From NCBI GenBank assembly GCA_964621755.1, contig CAZUPI010000036.1, positions 1 through 24,260 of the forward strand: DNA of 24,260 nucleotides. The letters are read 5' to 3'. Source of the stretch: UMGS1696 sp964621755. GTDB lineage: Bacteria; Bacillota; Clostridia; Oscillospirales; CAG-272. Made by a program: the position numbers and the translations under genes. The notes below the pieces were generated by a model. The model did no database searches, was not told where the DNA came from, and saw nothing but the letters and a program-made list of their open reading frames with translations. Shown piece after piece: positions 7,128 through 14,108 of this stretch. Each line of letters starts with the position of its first letter. Position 1 is the stretch's first letter.

Positions 7128-9110
7128 ATGGAGAAGGCACGAAAGAAATATCCAAACACAGCCGGACACGTTTTGATGACGGTAGGATTATTTTTAATGG
7201 TGATACTGACGCTTCTCAGCGGCATCCTTTCGACAGTCGCAATCTCCGGAAGGTTCTATGAAAACTATAGGTCGGTAATTCTCGCAAATGCATATGAAAA
7301 TATCACCTGCACCAAAGCGCGGAACGTATTGGATGATTACATTAATGTGAAATACTATAACGTGAGCGAATACAACTGCTCGTCGGATTATAAGGGCAAG
7401 ACTAATTTCAGGTACATCATCATCAATCATAACAGCGGTGAAACCTTCGGCAATTACAAAGAACAATACGAGTATGAAGTTTCGTATGAAGCAACCCATA
7501 ACTTCTATAACATCAGCTTCACAGTACGGGGATACAAGCTGGCAGAAAAATCGTCAACTTCGCTTTTGGAATCCTATAATCTTGCGGAACTTGTGATAAA
7601 TGTAACATATACAATGAGATACATCGCACCGGTTCTGATGGTTTTATTTTTCATCTGCGTTGTTATCCTGTTTTGCAAGCTAATGCGCGCGGCAGGTCAT
7701 CATGGCGGTTCCGTCGAAGTAACCCTCTCATGGTTTGACAAAGTTCCGTTCGATCTTGTGCTTGCCATATTCGGAATATTGCCGATTTCCCTGTTTATTT
7801 TGCTGCATGATATTGGATTTCTTCACTACATTTACAAAATACTTTATAACCTGCTGGGTGACTTAATCTGTGACAGCGTCCTTTTATGGACGGCAGGTAT
7901 TCTTTTCTTCGTGATTTTCTATGTGATTTCTCACACGTTTGCGGTGCGAGTCAAGCGCAGACGTTTCTGGGAAAACACGATAATTTATATGGTGCTGTGC
8001 CTCATCTGGAAAGCGGCAAAGATTATCTTCGCAAAGATATGGTATGTATGTAAAATCATATGGCGTGGCGCAAAAAAGGTCTTCCGCGGCCTCTATTCCC
8101 TGCTCATGATGATTCCACTCGTATGGCGCACGGTCCTTGTTACTCTTGCGGTCATACTGTATAGTGCCATAGCGTTTCTGTGCATAGACACACATATGGG
8201 AGGGTTGTTCCTTTTCTGGTGGGTCAGTTTGATGATTTGTGTGCTTTGCTTCCTGATTTACTCCGCATGGGCCACAAAAATATTGGAAAATTCTATGCGA
8301 GAGATGGCGGGCGGCAACATCACCTATAAAACCGACATGTCGAAACTGCACTTTTTCTTCCAAAATCAGGCGAGATATCTCAACTCCCTCGGAGAAGGTC
8401 TTGAGGCGGCGGTTCAAGCGCAGATGAAAAGCGAGCGATTCAAGACCGAGCTCATCACAAATGTATCGCACGATATCAAGACTCCGCTGACTTCCATCAT
8501 CAATTACTCCGATTTGCTGATTAGCGAGAAGCCGGAGGGAAAAATCGGCGAATACGCGGAGGTGATTTTCAGGCAGTCTGAGCGGCTCAAAAAGCTGACA
8601 GAAGACCTGCTCGAAGCATCAAAGGCGTCGTCCGGCAACATTACGGTGGAGTTTGAACAAATTGAACTGAATCAAATGCTGCGGCAGGTGGTCGGCGAAT
8701 ACGAAGAGCGGTTGTCTGCGGCGCGTCTTGTACCGATGGTTCGTTACACAGACGATGATATGTTCATCACTGCTGACGGCAAGTTGCTGTGGAGAGTATT
8801 CGACAACCTTTTATCAAATATTGTCAAATATTCGCTGAACGGAACAAGAGTGTATATCAGTCTCACCCAAAGCGGCGAAAACGCGGTCATAGCCTTCAAG
8901 AATATTTCACGTGATACGCTGAACGTCGATACAGACGAACTGTTGGAGCGGTTTGTACAAGGCGATTCAAGCCGTCACAGCGAAGGAAGCGGACTTGGGC
9001 TAAGCATCGCGTCGAGCCTGTGCGAACTCATGCATGGCAAACTGACGCTGTCATGCGACGGAGATTTATTCCGCGTCGATGTAACCTTTCCAATTTTGAA
9101 AAATATTTAA
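7128..9110 (+). CDS. Multi-spanning sensor histidine kinase
   Basis: Membrane sensor kinase partner of the preceding regulator, 660 residues. The N-terminus has a membrane segment (about 12-36), an extracytoplasmic region of roughly 120 residues, then a further set of hydrophobic segments (about 160-390) interrupted by basic stretches. This is more elaborate than a simple two-TM sensor. The dimerisation/phosphoacceptor motif NVSHDIKTPLTS places the phosphorylated His at residue 448. The ATPase domain shows the N-box DNLLSNIVKY (about 558-567) and G2 box GSGLGLSIA (about 620). ATG 7128-7130 is preceded by AAGGAGG at five bases. An ATG at 7110 overlapping the previous stop has no ribosome binding site. 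The ligand is unknown. VanS-like kinases share the DHp sequence style. Confidence 0.93.
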   Translation: MEKARKKYPNTAGHVLMTVGLFLMVILTLLSGILSTVAISGRFYENYRSVILANAYENITCTKARNVLDDYINVKYYNVSEYNCSSDYKGKTNFRYIIINHNSGETFGNYKEQYEYEVSYEATHNFYNISFTVRGYKLAEKSSTSLLESYNLAELVINVTYTMRYIAPVLMVLFFICVVILFCKLMRAAGHHGGSVEVTLSWFDKVPFDLVLAIFGILPISLFILLHDIGFLHYIYKILYNLLGDLICDSVLLWTAGILFFVIFYVISHTFAVRVKRRRFWENTIIYMVLCLIWKAAKIIFAKIWYVCKIIWRGAKKVFRGLYSLLMMIPLVWRTVLVTLAVILYSAIAFLCIDTHMGGLFLFWWVSLMICVLCFLIYSAWATKILENSMREMAGGNITYKTDMSKLHFFFQNQARYLNSLGEGLEAAVQAQMKSERFKTELITNVSHDIKTPLTSIINYSDLLISEKPEGKIGEYAEVIFRQSERLKKLTEDLLEASKASSGNITVEFEQIELNQMLRQVVGEYEERLSAARLVPMVRYTDDDMFITADGKLLWRVFDNLLSNIVKYSLNGTRVYISLTQSGENAVIAFKNISRDTLNVDTDELLERFVQGDSSRHSEGSGLGLSIASSLCELMHGKLTLSCDGDLFRVDVTFPILKNI

Positions 9111-9118
9111 AATCGTGC

Positions 9119-9147
9119 TTTACATCTCAGTATTTTTATGATATAAT
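9119..9147 (+). promoter_or_regulatory. Promoter of queT
   Basis: TTTACA (9119-9124), a 17-base spacer and TATAAT (9142-9147) lie just after the kinase gene. A start near 9154 would give a leader of about 110 bases that contains the structured element at 9165-9246. Confidence 0.75.
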
Positions 9148-9164
9148 GAATCGAATCAAATAAA

Positions 9165-9206
9165 AAGTGAGTTCGTGACCATCCTCACTTAAAACAAAAC
9201 TACGGG
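9165..9206 (+). promoter_or_regulatory. preQ1 riboswitch aptamer candidate (class I-like pseudoknot)
   Basis: Stem P1 is AAGTGAG (9165-9171) with CTCACTT (9184-9190). The loop contains CGTG (9174-9177), which can pair with TACG (9201-9204). The joining strand 9191-9200 is A-rich (AAAACAAAAC). A hairpin, A-rich tail and short pseudoknot is the architecture of preQ1-I aptamers, and the downstream gene is a queuosine-precursor transporter. The loop sequence does not match the textbook preQ1-I consensus closely, so a variant or another preQ1 class is possible. Confidence 0.6.
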
Positions 9207-9207
9207 T

Positions 9208-9246
9208 AGGCTGCATTTGCGTAAATTCGTAGAGTGCGGCTTTTTT
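9208..9246 (+). terminator. Leader terminator of the queT riboswitch
   Basis: AGGCTGCATT (9208-9217) pairs with AGTGCGGCTT (9233-9242) over ten positions including G-U pairs, followed by a T-run to 9246. A competing stem, CTACG (9200-9204) with CGTAG (9228-9232), crosses it and uses the same bases as the aptamer pseudoknot. Ligand binding would therefore free the terminator, giving an OFF switch. Confidence 0.65.
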
Positions 9247-9265
9247 ACCGGGAAAGTGTATTTTT

Positions 9266-9766
9266 ATGAAAAGCAAAGTCAAGTTCTTAGCAACCGCCGG
9301 CATGATAGCAGCGCTGTACATCGCGCTGACCATGCTCTCAGCCGCATTCGGACTCTCGTCCGGCGTCATCCAAGTCCGGATATCGGAAGCCTTGTGCATT
9401 CTTCCTGTGTACACAGCAGCGGCCATTCCGGGCGTAACCGTTGGATGCCTGCTGGCCAACATTATCGTTGGCGGCACCGTTTACGACGTCATCTTTGGAA
9501 CCTTAGCGACCCTCATCGGCGCAGCAGCAGCCTATTTTATGAAAAAGATAAAATATGCAGCATTCGTTCCGACCGTCGTATCAAATATGCTGATTGTTCC
9601 GGCTGTTCTGATTGTATCCGGCATTGGCGGATGGAACATGTTCCCGTATTTTGCACTGACCGTCGGTCTTGGTGAAGTAATCTCCTGCGGTATCCTCGGC
9701 AATCTGCTGATATGGTACTTTGAAAAGCACGAGCGTACTACAGCAGTTGTCTTTGCTAAAAAATAA
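9266..9766 (+). CDS. queT: QueT family ECF transporter S component (queuosine precursor uptake)
   Basis: Integral membrane substrate-binding subunit of an energy-coupling-factor transporter thought to import queuosine precursors (preQ0/preQ1). The 166-residue protein is almost wholly hydrophobic, with about five membrane segments. It carries the family-typical QVRISEALCILP and GCLLANIIVGG blocks and FGTLATLIGA. The energising EcfA/A'/T module is not in the window, as is usual for group II ECF systems. The ATG at 9266 has only a weak GGGAAAG upstream. The riboswitch-like leader and terminator at 9165-9246 support the substrate assignment. A 13-bp hairpin follows the stop. Confidence 0.9.
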   Translation: MKSKVKFLATAGMIAALYIALTMLSAAFGLSSGVIQVRISEALCILPVYTAAAIPGVTVGCLLANIIVGGTVYDVIFGTLATLIGAAAAYFMKKIKYAAFVPTVVSNMLIVPAVLIVSGIGGWNMFPYFALTVGLGEVISCGILGNLLIWYFEKHERTTAVVFAKK

Positions 9767-9776
9767 TCTTTATCTT

Positions 9777-9815
9777 AAATTGAGAGGGGGTACAATCAAA
9801 CTCCCCTCTCAATTT
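9777..9815 (+). terminator. Terminator of queT
   Basis: AAATTGAGAGGGG (9777-9789) pairs perfectly with CCCCTCTCAATTT (9803-9815), a 13-bp stem 10 bases after the queT stop. The A/T outer pairs supply a moderate T-tract. Confidence 0.75.
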
Positions 9816-9824
9816 ATAAATTAA

Positions 9825-9857
9825 AGGGGGACACTTTTTTCTCAAAAGTGTCCCCCT
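9825..9857 (-). terminator. Terminator of the folT-folC-lipoprotein operon
   Basis: AGGGGGACACTTTT (9825-9838) pairs perfectly over 14 bp with AAAAGTGTCCCCCT (9844-9857). On the minus strand the stem is followed by TTTAATTTA, and it lies 19 bases past the lipoprotein stop. It faces the queT terminator between convergent genes. Confidence 0.75.
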
Positions 9858-9876
9858 GTTCTCGTTCTCCACAGAA

Positions 9877-10560
9877 TTACTTCACCTCTGCGCTGTCGAG
9901 TAACTTTTTTATGTAAAAGGTCCCGTCTTCGCGCTTGATGATGAGGGCGAAATATTCCGGTGAGGCAGTGTCATTTTCATCTGAACATACGGTGAAACGA
10001 ACACGATATGTCTTTTCAGTCTCGGCAAGAGAAGTGATGTCTGCGTATAATCCAGAGTTTGTCGTGGCGACTAATGATATATATGCGCCTACTGCTGGCA
10101 GGTATTTAAAGCGGTTTCCATCGTGATGCGTAATCTTTACATCCCCACCAAAAAACTGATACATCGTGGCCTCGAATTCGCTCTCAGGAATAATTTCAGT
10201 TATCTGATATTCAGGATATTGTTTGACTGCCTTTTCTATCAGTGCTGTATTGCCAGAATACTTGGCATAACCGCCCGCAAGCATGTACTCCAAAACAGCA
10301 TCGCGGTATTCGCGTATTGCGTCTGACATGTTGTCAAACGTAGGGAGCTTCGGCGAATCGGTTATCAAAATCATGAGAAGTTCTTCGAGCATGAGCGCAG
10401 TTTCATCATTCGGCTCATGAATATACTTCACTTCCTCACCCATGTAGTCATAGGTGTCAAATCCGAGTTTGTCAAGCAAACCACATGAAATAAGGGTGGA
10501 AAAGCATATTGCGACCACAATGGTCAGGCTTACTTGTCTTGGGGTGAATGCACCTTTCAC
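9877..10560 (-). CDS. Predicted lipoprotein of unknown function
   Basis: A 227-residue protein with a lipoprotein signal peptide: basic start, hydrophobic core and lipobox STLISC with C26 as the lipidated residue. The mature part is acidic, with no repeats or recognised enzymatic motif, and is expected on the outer face of the membrane. It starts at GTG 10558-10560, supported by AGGAGG five bases upstream, only 12 bases after folC, so it is part of the folate operon. Co-transcription does not prove a folate role. No family was recognised; it may be an accessory envelope protein specific to this lineage. Confidence 0.8.
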   Translation of the reverse strand: MKGAFTPRQVSLTIVVAICFSTLISCGLLDKLGFDTYDYMGEEVKYIHEPNDETALMLEELLMILITDSPKLPTFDNMSDAIREYRDAVLEYMLAGGYAKYSGNTALIEKAVKQYPEYQITEIIPESEFEATMYQFFGGDVKITHHDGNRFKYLPAVGAYISLVATTNSGLYADITSLAETEKTYRVRFTVCSDENDTASPEYFALIIKREDGTFYIKKLLDSAEVK

Positions 10561-10572
10561 GAAAACCTCCTT

Positions 10573-11868
10573 TTATTTTCTTTCTCCGTCCCATGCGATA
10601 ACCGCCGTTTTGACGTCGGCATACATATACAGCGAACCAAGGCAGATAAGCGGCCTTTCTTCACAAAGTGCGGACGTACACGCGGCGCGAACACCGCATT
10701 CCAGCTTATCAAATGACTTTGCCGTGACGCCATATTTCTCAAACTCTGTTCCAACGTCAGACGATGGGAGCGAGCGTTGATTCGGCGGCGTCACGCAGTA
10801 TACGGATGAGACAAAAGGGGACAACATTTCTATCATTGTATCATAATCCTTGTCCGCCATAACGCCCATAAGGAGAAGGATTTTTCCATCCGCAGTCATA
10901 TCGGTGAGATAGTGACGGATATTTTCGACCGCTCCCGCAATTCCCTGCGGATTGTGTGCACCGTCGTAGATAACAAGCGGATTCCGCGTCAGAATCTCAA
11001 ATCGGGCCTTCCAGCGTGCAAAAGCAAGTCCCGCGGTCACGGCTTCGTCCGAAATGGCAACTCCGGATTCGCGCAGCATATCACACGCGGTCAGCACCGT
11101 TGCGGTATTGCGCGTCTGATAAAGCCCATGAAGCTTGATGTTCACACGGCGGTTGTCAAAGGTAAACGCAGTTCCGTTCAAGTCGGAAGTGACATCAGCG
11201 ATTTTAGAAAAGTCTGTCCGCCTGTACACGCTGTGATGAGCAGCGGCGGCACTGCGGATAACACTTTCCGCTGCGTCGTCTCCTTCGCCGAAGAGGATGG
11301 GACATCCATCTTTGATGATTCCGGCCTTTTCAGCGGCAATTTTTGCAGTGGTATCGCCTAAAAATGCCATATGGTCGAGGTCAATTCCGGTGATAATAGA
11401 CAGCACGGATGATTTGATAACGTTTGTTGAATCCAATCTGCCGCCGAGCCCAGTTTCGAGAACGACATAATCGCACTTCATGCGCTGATAATAGACAAAG
11501 GCAATCGCCGTGATAAGCTCAAATTCGGTAGGGCTATCCTCCATTGTGTCGGCAAACGTTTTTACATATTCGGTTACAGCGGCGAGTTCATCGTTGGATA
11601 TATCATGATTGTTGTACTGCATCCGCTCATTGAATTGCTCAATAAAGGGCGATGTATACAAGCCAACTTGGTATCCGGCAGCTTCAAGAATATAGGACAG
11701 CATACTGCATACCGATCCTTTCCCGTTCGTTCCGGCGACATGTATGAATTTGAGCGAATCTTCCGGATTCCCGAGCTTATTGCACAGTTCAGAAATTCTT
11801 TCAAGTCCCAAACGACTTCCCTTCCAGTTCACGGAATGAATATATTCTAATGCCTTGTCGTATGTCAT
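10573..11868 (-). CDS. folC: Folylpolyglutamate synthase / dihydrofolate synthase
   Basis: Adds glutamate to folates (and, in bifunctional forms, to dihydropteroate), retaining them in the cell. The 431-residue Mur-ligase-type protein has the P-loop AGTNGKGS (45-52), the second block VLETGLGGRLDSTN, DLDHMAFLGDT, and the C-terminal-domain motif YDGAHNPQG. The start is ATG 11866-11868; a weak AGGT precedes it, and the folT stop is only three bases upstream, so translation is probably coupled. Position after the folate transporter folT under a tetrahydrofolate riboswitch fits import followed by polyglutamylation. Confidence 0.95.
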   Translation of the reverse strand: MTYDKALEYIHSVNWKGSRLGLERISELCNKLGNPEDSLKFIHVAGTNGKGSVCSMLSYILEAAGYQVGLYTSPFIEQFNERMQYNNHDISNDELAAVTEYVKTFADTMEDSPTEFELITAIAFVYYQRMKCDYVVLETGLGGRLDSTNVIKSSVLSIITGIDLDHMAFLGDTTAKIAAEKAGIIKDGCPILFGEGDDAAESVIRSAAAAHHSVYRRTDFSKIADVTSDLNGTAFTFDNRRVNIKLHGLYQTRNTATVLTACDMLRESGVAISDEAVTAGLAFARWKARFEILTRNPLVIYDGAHNPQGIAGAVENIRHYLTDMTADGKILLLMGVMADKDYDTMIEMLSPFVSSVYCVTPPNQRSLPSSDVGTEFEKYGVTAKSFDKLECGVRAACTSALCEERPLICLGSLYMYADVKTAVIAWDGERK

Positions 11869-11871
11869 AAT

Positions 11872-12438
11872 TTACCTGACTTTTTTAAACGCTATTTTTT
11901 TAAGCTCATTACACAGTTTGAGCAGTATCGGGGTCAGAATGAGATTCATCGGTATCAGAATCGCGTATTCCGGCAGACGGTAGAGGAACCAGCCGCCGTA
12001 GGTCTTTGAGCCGTAGAGCATCGCAACCCATATGGTATTGATGAGCAGACCAAAAACAAGGTTATTGACGAATGCAGGTATCACAACATTCGGGAAAAAG
12101 CGGATCTTATCCCACTTTACAAGAGTCTTGACCGACGGGTCATCCGGCTTGTAAAGAAAGATGCCGTACATGATTCCCATCAAGGCTGCACAGATTGTGA
12201 AGCCCGGGTGATACGGCCCGATGGGAAAGAGAATTGCGCCGAGAAAATCCGCAAGTGCGTAGGACACGGCAGCCGCTACCGGTCCAAAAACCGCAGCCGC
12301 AATAACAATCGGTACAAACGCAAAGCCGATTTTATACCCCGCGGTATTGATGGAACAGAAGCGGTTGAGCACGATGTCAAGAGCGACAAGAAATGCGAGA
12401 TAAGTGATTGTTCTGACCGGATTTTTTCTTAGTTGCAT
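11872..12438 (-). CDS. folT: Folate ECF transporter S component
   Basis: Membrane substrate-binding subunit for folate uptake through a shared ECF module not present here. The 188-residue hydrophobic protein has about five or six membrane segments and family-typical stretches such as ALDIVLNRF, GFAFVPIVIAA, ADFLGAILFPIGPYHPGFT and NTIWVAMLYG. The start is ATG 12436-12438 (MQLRKNPVRTI), with GGGAGG ten bases upstream; longer upstream starts would overlap the ribosome binding site and leader hairpin. The leader holds a tetrahydrofolate riboswitch, which independently supports folate as substrate. folC follows after three bases. Confidence 0.92.
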   Translation of the reverse strand: MQLRKNPVRTITYLAFLVALDIVLNRFCSINTAGYKIGFAFVPIVIAAAVFGPVAAAVSYALADFLGAILFPIGPYHPGFTICAALMGIMYGIFLYKPDDPSVKTLVKWDKIRFFPNVVIPAFVNNLVFGLLINTIWVAMLYGSKTYGGWFLYRLPEYAILIPMNLILTPILLKLCNELKKIAFKKVR

Positions 12439-12448
12439 AAAACTAAAA

Positions 12449-12502
12449 CCTCCCATAAATATGTACGGAAAGCTACAGTTCCGCCTGAACATTTATGAGA
12501 GT
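12449..12502 (-). promoter_or_regulatory. Shine-Dalgarno-sequestering hairpin of folT
   Basis: On the minus strand CTCTCATAAAT (from 12501) pairs with ATTTATGGGAG (12450-12460) over 11 bp with one G-U pair, burying the folT ribosome binding site GGGAGG. The ACTCT of this hairpin can instead pair with AGAGT at the 5' edge of the riboswitch. This suggests translational control. Confidence 0.6.
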
Positions 12503-12516
12503 ATAGCTCTGCTAAT

Positions 12517-12633
12517 GACAGCGGGATGCGACACCGTGACCGCAGTCAGCTGACCTTTTTATGGTCCCTGACTTTCGTCCAGCGAACAACTCCCCGTTTC
12601 GCCAGCACTTTACGCCGCGGTATCTACTCTGTA
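12517..12633 (-). promoter_or_regulatory. Tetrahydrofolate (THF) riboswitch
   Basis: Read on the minus strand, the leader holds the THF aptamer landmarks in order: ACAG-AGTAGAT, GCGTAAAGTGC, GGGGAGTTGTTCGC, GACGAAAGTC, CGGTCACGGTGTC and GCATCCCGCTGT. The outer ACAG/CTGT closes P1. It precedes folT, the classic THF-regulated gene of Bacillota. The loop between GACGAAAG and the 3' half is somewhat long for the family. Confidence 0.9.
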
Positions 12634-12672
12634 AATTGAATTTTTGCACAGAAATAACTTTCCGTCATGGAA

Positions 12673-12701
12673 ATTATATCACATAGCGTGCATGATTTCA
12701 A
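12673..12701 (-). promoter_or_regulatory. Promoter of the folT operon
   Basis: On the minus strand TTGAAA (12696-12701), a 17-base spacer and an extended -10 TGATATAAT (TATAAT at 12673-12678). Transcription near 12666 gives a leader of about 230 bases containing the riboswitch. Confidence 0.8.
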
Positions 12702-12830
12702 TGAAAAATATGCAAGTCCTGCAAAATTTCGTCTTTCGATAAATTTCACAACGAAAACAACATTTTTTTGTACAATATTGAATAACAGATATTCTTCAGT
12801 GCTTAAGGATTTTGCGAATGAACCGGAAAA

Positions 12831-12923
12831 TCAGCAAGATGACGCCCAAAAAATTCCGATTCGCAGAATTATGAAAAAGAACGGTACGATAAATCCAAAT
12901 ATGATTGGAAAGATTGCCCACAT
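12831..12923 (-). CDS. Possible 30-residue membrane peptide
   Basis: A short reading frame 36 bases downstream of hprK encodes 30 residues beginning MWAIFPIIFGF, nearly all hydrophobic and able to span a membrane once. An AAGGG lies nine bases before the ATG at 12921-12923. No homologue was recognised. Such frames can arise by chance in AT-rich spacers, and a longer overlapping frame also exists here. It is listed as a weak candidate only. Confidence 0.25.
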   Translation of the reverse strand: MWAIFPIIFGFIVPFFFIILRIGIFWASSC

Positions 12924-12959
12924 ATAACATTACCCTTACTGGTTAACACCAAATGATGA

Positions 12960-13895
12960 TTACACAATCCCCATATTTTGCATAAGCTTTGCATTGAATT
13001 CTTCTGCAGTATTGTATCCCATTTTCTTTTGACGATTGTTCATTGCTGCAATTTCGAGGACTATAGCAAGGTTTCGTCCGGGCTTTACCGGAATGGTAGT
13101 TGTGGGAATTTTGATACCCATAATATCGGTATACTCGCTGTCGAGTCCAAGTCGGTCATACATTTTCCCTTGTACCCATGGTTCGAGGTTGATTATCATG
13201 TCGACCTTTTCGGTTTCTTTGACCGCACCCATACCGAACAGGCGGCGAACATCGACAATACCAATACCGCGAAGTTCTATGTAATATTTTATCATATCGG
13301 GGGCGTTTCCAACAATCGCTTTGGCAGACACCTTCCGAAGTTCTACGGCGTCGTCAGCGATAAAACGGTGCCCACGCTTGATAAGTTCGATTGCGGTTTC
13401 ACTTTTTCCGACACCGCTGTCTCCGGTAATGAAAATGCCCTCGCCGTATACCTCAACGAGAACGCCATGGCGCGTAATCTGCGGCGCAAGCTGAACGTGA
13501 AGATAAGCGATAAGGGAAGCCATGAAATCGCTGGTGTTTTCAGGGGTATAGAGAAGCGGCACCTCGAAGCACTCGGCAAGTTCTCGGGTAACGGAATCGA
13601 TTTCGTTTTCGTGCGTCACAACCACCGCCACGGGGCTTCTGCGGTAAAAGTCGGTCAATCTCTCACGGCGCGTCTCCTCATCCATTTTTTTGATGAAAAC
13701 TGTTTCCGCATTTCCAATAATTTGGATTCGTTTGCGGTCAAAATAGTCAAAGAATCCGGCCAGCGCAAGCCCCGGACGATTTACGTCGGAGCATGATATC
13801 ATAATTCGTGCCGGATCTTCGGGAGTATAGATAACTTGCAGCTCTTTTTCGTCTATTAATTTTTGTAAATTTACTCTTGAAGTAAAATCATCCAT
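12960..13895 (-). CDS. hprK: HPr kinase/phosphorylase
   Basis: Phosphorylates and dephosphorylates Ser46 of HPr, controlling carbon catabolite repression in Bacillota. The 311 residues include the N-terminal HprK domain, the Walker A GDSGVGKS (158-165), the acidic FIADDAVEL (179-187) and the family signature IELRGIGIVDV (206-216). I place the start at ATG 13893-13895 (MDDFTSRVN): it has AGGTG upstream, and the promoter at 13930-13958 puts transcription near 13923. The alternative ATG at 13911-13913 would then sit about ten bases into the transcript without a ribosome binding site. It stands alone rather than with lgt as in many relatives. Function is well established for the family. Confidence 0.95.
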   Translation of the reverse strand: MDDFTSRVNLQKLIDEKELQVIYTPEDPARIMISCSDVNRPGLALAGFFDYFDRKRIQIIGNAETVFIKKMDEETRRERLTDFYRRSPVAVVVTHENEIDSVTRELAECFEVPLLYTPENTSDFMASLIAYLHVQLAPQITRHGVLVEVYGEGIFITGDSGVGKSETAIELIKRGHRFIADDAVELRKVSAKAIVGNAPDMIKYYIELRGIGIVDVRRLFGMGAVKETEKVDMIINLEPWVQGKMYDRLGLDSEYTDIMGIKIPTTTIPVKPGRNLAIVLEIAAMNNRQKKMGYNTAEEFNAKLMQNMGIV

Positions 13896-13929
13896 GTTTT
13901 TCACCTGTATCATCGTGATATTTATTTAA

Positions 13930-13958
13930 ATTATACCATAACATGGCAATGATTGCAA
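13930..13958 (-). promoter_or_regulatory. Promoter of hprK
   Basis: On the minus strand TTGCAA (13953-13958), a 17-base spacer, and an extended -10 TGGTATAAT (TATAAT at 13930-13935). The same -35 (TTGCAA) is used by the ldh operon promoter. Confidence 0.75.
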
Positions 13959-14108
13959 TAGCATTTTTGGTTTGCTTCGAGGCAACAATCTTTATTTTTT
14001 TCACACAACCCACAGTTTTGTTTACCGAAAACGTTATTGATGTTCATACCATATTCATTAGATTTTGATATATTTAATGGGAATATTTATTTCAATTGGG
14101 GACATTCA

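Noticed and set aside
12667..12927. 86-codon plus-strand frame in the folT-hprK spacer
   Set aside because: No ribosome binding site; it overlaps the folT promoter and has a low-complexity Lys/Asn composition.
12978..13796. 272-codon plus-strand frame opposite hprK
   Set aside because: Shadow of hprK, whose Walker A and signature motifs are intact.
13975..13995. TTGCTTCGAGGCAA motif upstream of hprK as a possible cre or other operator
   Set aside because: It does not match the CcpA cre consensus and the arms are too short to call.
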